A stretch of 64,000 nucleotides of DNA from Pseudoglutamicibacter cumminsii (GTDB lineage Bacteria; Actinomycetota; Actinomycetes; Actinomycetales; Micrococcaceae), in assembly GCF_016907775.1 (NCBI RefSeq), contig NZ_JAFBCO010000001.1:1054001-1118000 (forward strand), written 5' to 3'. Positions 62,713-64,000 of the stretch are shown here, one piece after another. A model generated the notes under the pieces. It made no database searches. It was given only the letters and a program-made list of their open reading frames with translations, and was not told where the DNA came from. Positions within the stretch are counted from its first letter, which is position 1. Each line of letters opens with the position of its first letter. The translations under genes were made by a program, and so were the position numbers.

Positions 62713-63999
62713 CTAGCTCCGGGCGGCTTCCAGGACGTCCGGGATGCATTCTTCGTTCCGCAGGCTCGTGGTGTCGCCGAGCTGTTCGCCGGTGCACGCC
62801 TGGGTCAGGATGCGTCGCATGATCTTGCCGGAACGGGTTTTCGGTACGTCGGGCACAAGGATGATGCGGGCCGGCTTGGCGATGGGGCCGATCCCCTTGG
62901 TTACGGTGTCGCGCAACCGTTGCGTGAACTCCGCGACAGCGTCCTTGTCGGCGGACTCGCCGAGCAAGCTCTGATCCGCCGGGACAACGAATGCGTTGGC
63001 CGCGTGGCCGGTCTTCGCGTCCGGTACGGGGCACACGCCGGCCTCCACGACGCCGGGGTCGGTCACGAGTGCGGACTCGATTTCGATGGTCGAGAGGCGG
63101 TGACCCGAGATGTTGATGACGTCGTCGGTGCGTCCGAGAATCCAGGTGTCGCCGTCGGCATCGATTTTCGCGCCGTCGCCTGCGGTGAACCAACCGTATT
63201 CGGCGTAGGCCTTCCAGTAGGAGGTGTACCAGCGTTTCGGATTGCCCCACACGGTGCGCGCCATGGATGGCGGGAACTGGGTGAGCACGATGTTGCCTTG
63301 GGTTCCGGCCGGGGTTGGGTTGCCTTGGTCGTCGACGACCACGGTTGCGACTCCTGGCATGTCACGTCCTACGCTGCCGGGCTTAACGGTGGTTGCGTCA
63401 GGCCGCGGTGTGAGGATGGTGGAGCCGGTTTCTGATTGCCACCACGTGTCGACCATGCTGATGCCGCGCTCAGGCTCCCCGGTTTCGGGGTTGGCTGGCT
63501 GGTAGGTGTCGCGGCCGATCTGTTGGCGCAGCCAGCGGGCGGCCTCTGGGTTGACGGCTTCACCCACCGTTCCGCCGAGGCGGATGCTCGAGAGGTCGTA
63601 TTCGGCCGGGATGCCGTCTGGGAACCAGCCCATGAGCGATCGTACGAGGGTTGGTGCGGTGTAGTAGGAGGTCACGCCGTAGCGTTGGATGACTTCGAAG
63701 TGCCGGCCAGGGTGTGGTGCGTTCGGTACGCCTTCGTAGATAACCTGCGTCGCGCCGGCCCCCAATGGTCCGTAGATTTCGTAGGTGTGGGCGGTGACCC
63801 ACGCGAGGTCTGCGGTGCACCAGTGCACGTCGCCCGCGCGTTGCTCTGGGGCCGGGTGGGCGAAGATCTGGTTGTAGGTGGCTACTGCTCCGGTGAGGTA
63901 GCCGCCCGTCGTGTGCACAAGGCCTTTCGGTTTCCCTGTGGTTCCAGAGGTGTACATGATGAACATCGGGTTTTCCGCATCGAACGCTTCCGCTGTGTG
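62713..63999 (-). CDS. acs: Acetyl-CoA synthetase, C-terminal two thirds (gene runs off the window)
   Basis: About 428 residues are visible and the frame is open to the window edge. It activates acetate to acetyl-CoA with ATP. Motifs: MYTSGTTGKPKGLVHTTGGY (P-loop), WCTADLAWVTAHTYEIYGPL, DTWWQSETGS, YFTAGDGAKIDADGD as YGWFTAGDGAKIDADGD, GHRLSTIEIESALV and the catalytic/acetylated Lys in VPKTRSGKIMRRIL. With ackA-pta it gives the cell two routes between acetate and acetyl-CoA. Confidence 0.92.
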   Translation of the reverse strand, partial: HTAEAFDAENPMFIMYTSGTTGKPKGLVHTTGGYLTGAVATYNQIFAHPAPEQRAGDVHWCTADLAWVTAHTYEIYGPLGAGATQVIYEGVPNAPHPGRHFEVIQRYGVTSYYTAPTLVRSLMGWFPDGIPAEYDLSSIRLGGTVGEAVNPEAARWLRQQIGRDTYQPANPETGEPERGISMVDTWWQSETGSTILTPRPDATTVKPGSVGRDMPGVATVVVDDQGNPTPAGTQGNIVLTQFPPSMARTVWGNPKRWYTSYWKAYAEYGWFTAGDGAKIDADGDTWILGRTDDVINISGHRLSTIEIESALVTDPGVVEAGVCPVPDAKTGHAANAFVVPADQSLLGESADKDAVAEFTQRLRDTVTKGIGPIAKPARIILVPDVPKTRSGKIMRRILTQACTGEQLGDTTSLRNEECIPDVLEAARS

Positions 64000-64000
64000 C

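Overview
The window is high-GC DNA from an actinobacterium, most likely order Micrococcales and probably near Micrococcaceae. This is inferred from the gene content: a two-domain Pta with AckA, DUF3151 behind a class II aldolase, CE1758/CE1759-type flavin proteins, DUF6318 lipoproteins, and a surface protein ending in LAQTG. No genus can be fixed from the sequence alone. Most of the window is ordinary chromosome; no phage, plasmid or CRISPR array was seen.

Layout. 1-3.4 kb is the 3' part of a repeat-rich surface adhesin. 3.5-16.5 kb holds housekeeping genes: DUF445, GDPD, a D-2-hydroxyacid dehydrogenase, a fused oligopeptide ABC ATPase, the pta-ackA acetate operon, a thiamine-binding protein, a methyltransferase-GNAT fusion and a spermidine-synthase-like protein. 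16.5-20.1 kb and 30.6-33.1 kb carry duplicated DUF6318-lipoprotein/PKD-like modules in opposite orientation. They bracket about 10 kb with a purine permease, an SDR, a universal stress protein, an NlpC/P60 hydrolase, nagB, a tRNA Glu-Asp-Phe cluster and a GT87 mannosyltransferase-like gene. 33.2-35.2 kb is a gene broken by the core of an IS256-type transposase. 35.3-48 kb holds xthA, an acyl-CoA synthetase, nadE, pyrE, a three-gene ABC-2 exporter, an LLM/FMN-reductase pair, a SpoU methyltransferase, fbaA and DUF3151. 48.2-52.4 kb is a probable glutarate cluster (glutaryl-CoA dehydrogenase, CaiB-type CoA transferase, MHS transporter). 52.4-64 kb holds purA, a nitrilase-family hydrolase, corA, a CoA-binding protein, metY under a SAM riboswitch, a histidine phosphatase, an M20 peptidase, a CitE-like lyase, an APC permease and the 3' part of acs.

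The most unusual feature is a dispersed family of about 38 short elements between 5.3 and 48.2 kb. Their consensus is AACCTTYGGCA-HCRNNAK-TGCTG followed by TTAT or AAAT. Each is an imperfect dyad, CGGCA-N7-TGCTG, and the 7-base spacer length held in every unit I aligned. They occur singly, as large perfect inverted pairs between convergent genes, as direct tandem units, and as about 140-bp composite blocks that flank an ABC exporter cassette. At least three copies lie in frame inside genes (GDPD, ackA, the spermidine-synthase-like gene), and others supply the stop codons of ackA, pta and pyrE. I do not recognise this family.

Other notable points are a probable ATT start codon for the ABC exporter ATPase, a 9-bp-periodic MtrA-like operator upstream of the NlpC/P60 hydrolase gene, and inverted near-identical gene modules that could support a 10-kb inversion. 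Acetyl- and acyl-CoA metabolism recurs across the window (ackA-pta, acs, a second acyl-CoA synthetase, GcdH, CaiB, CitE-like lyase).
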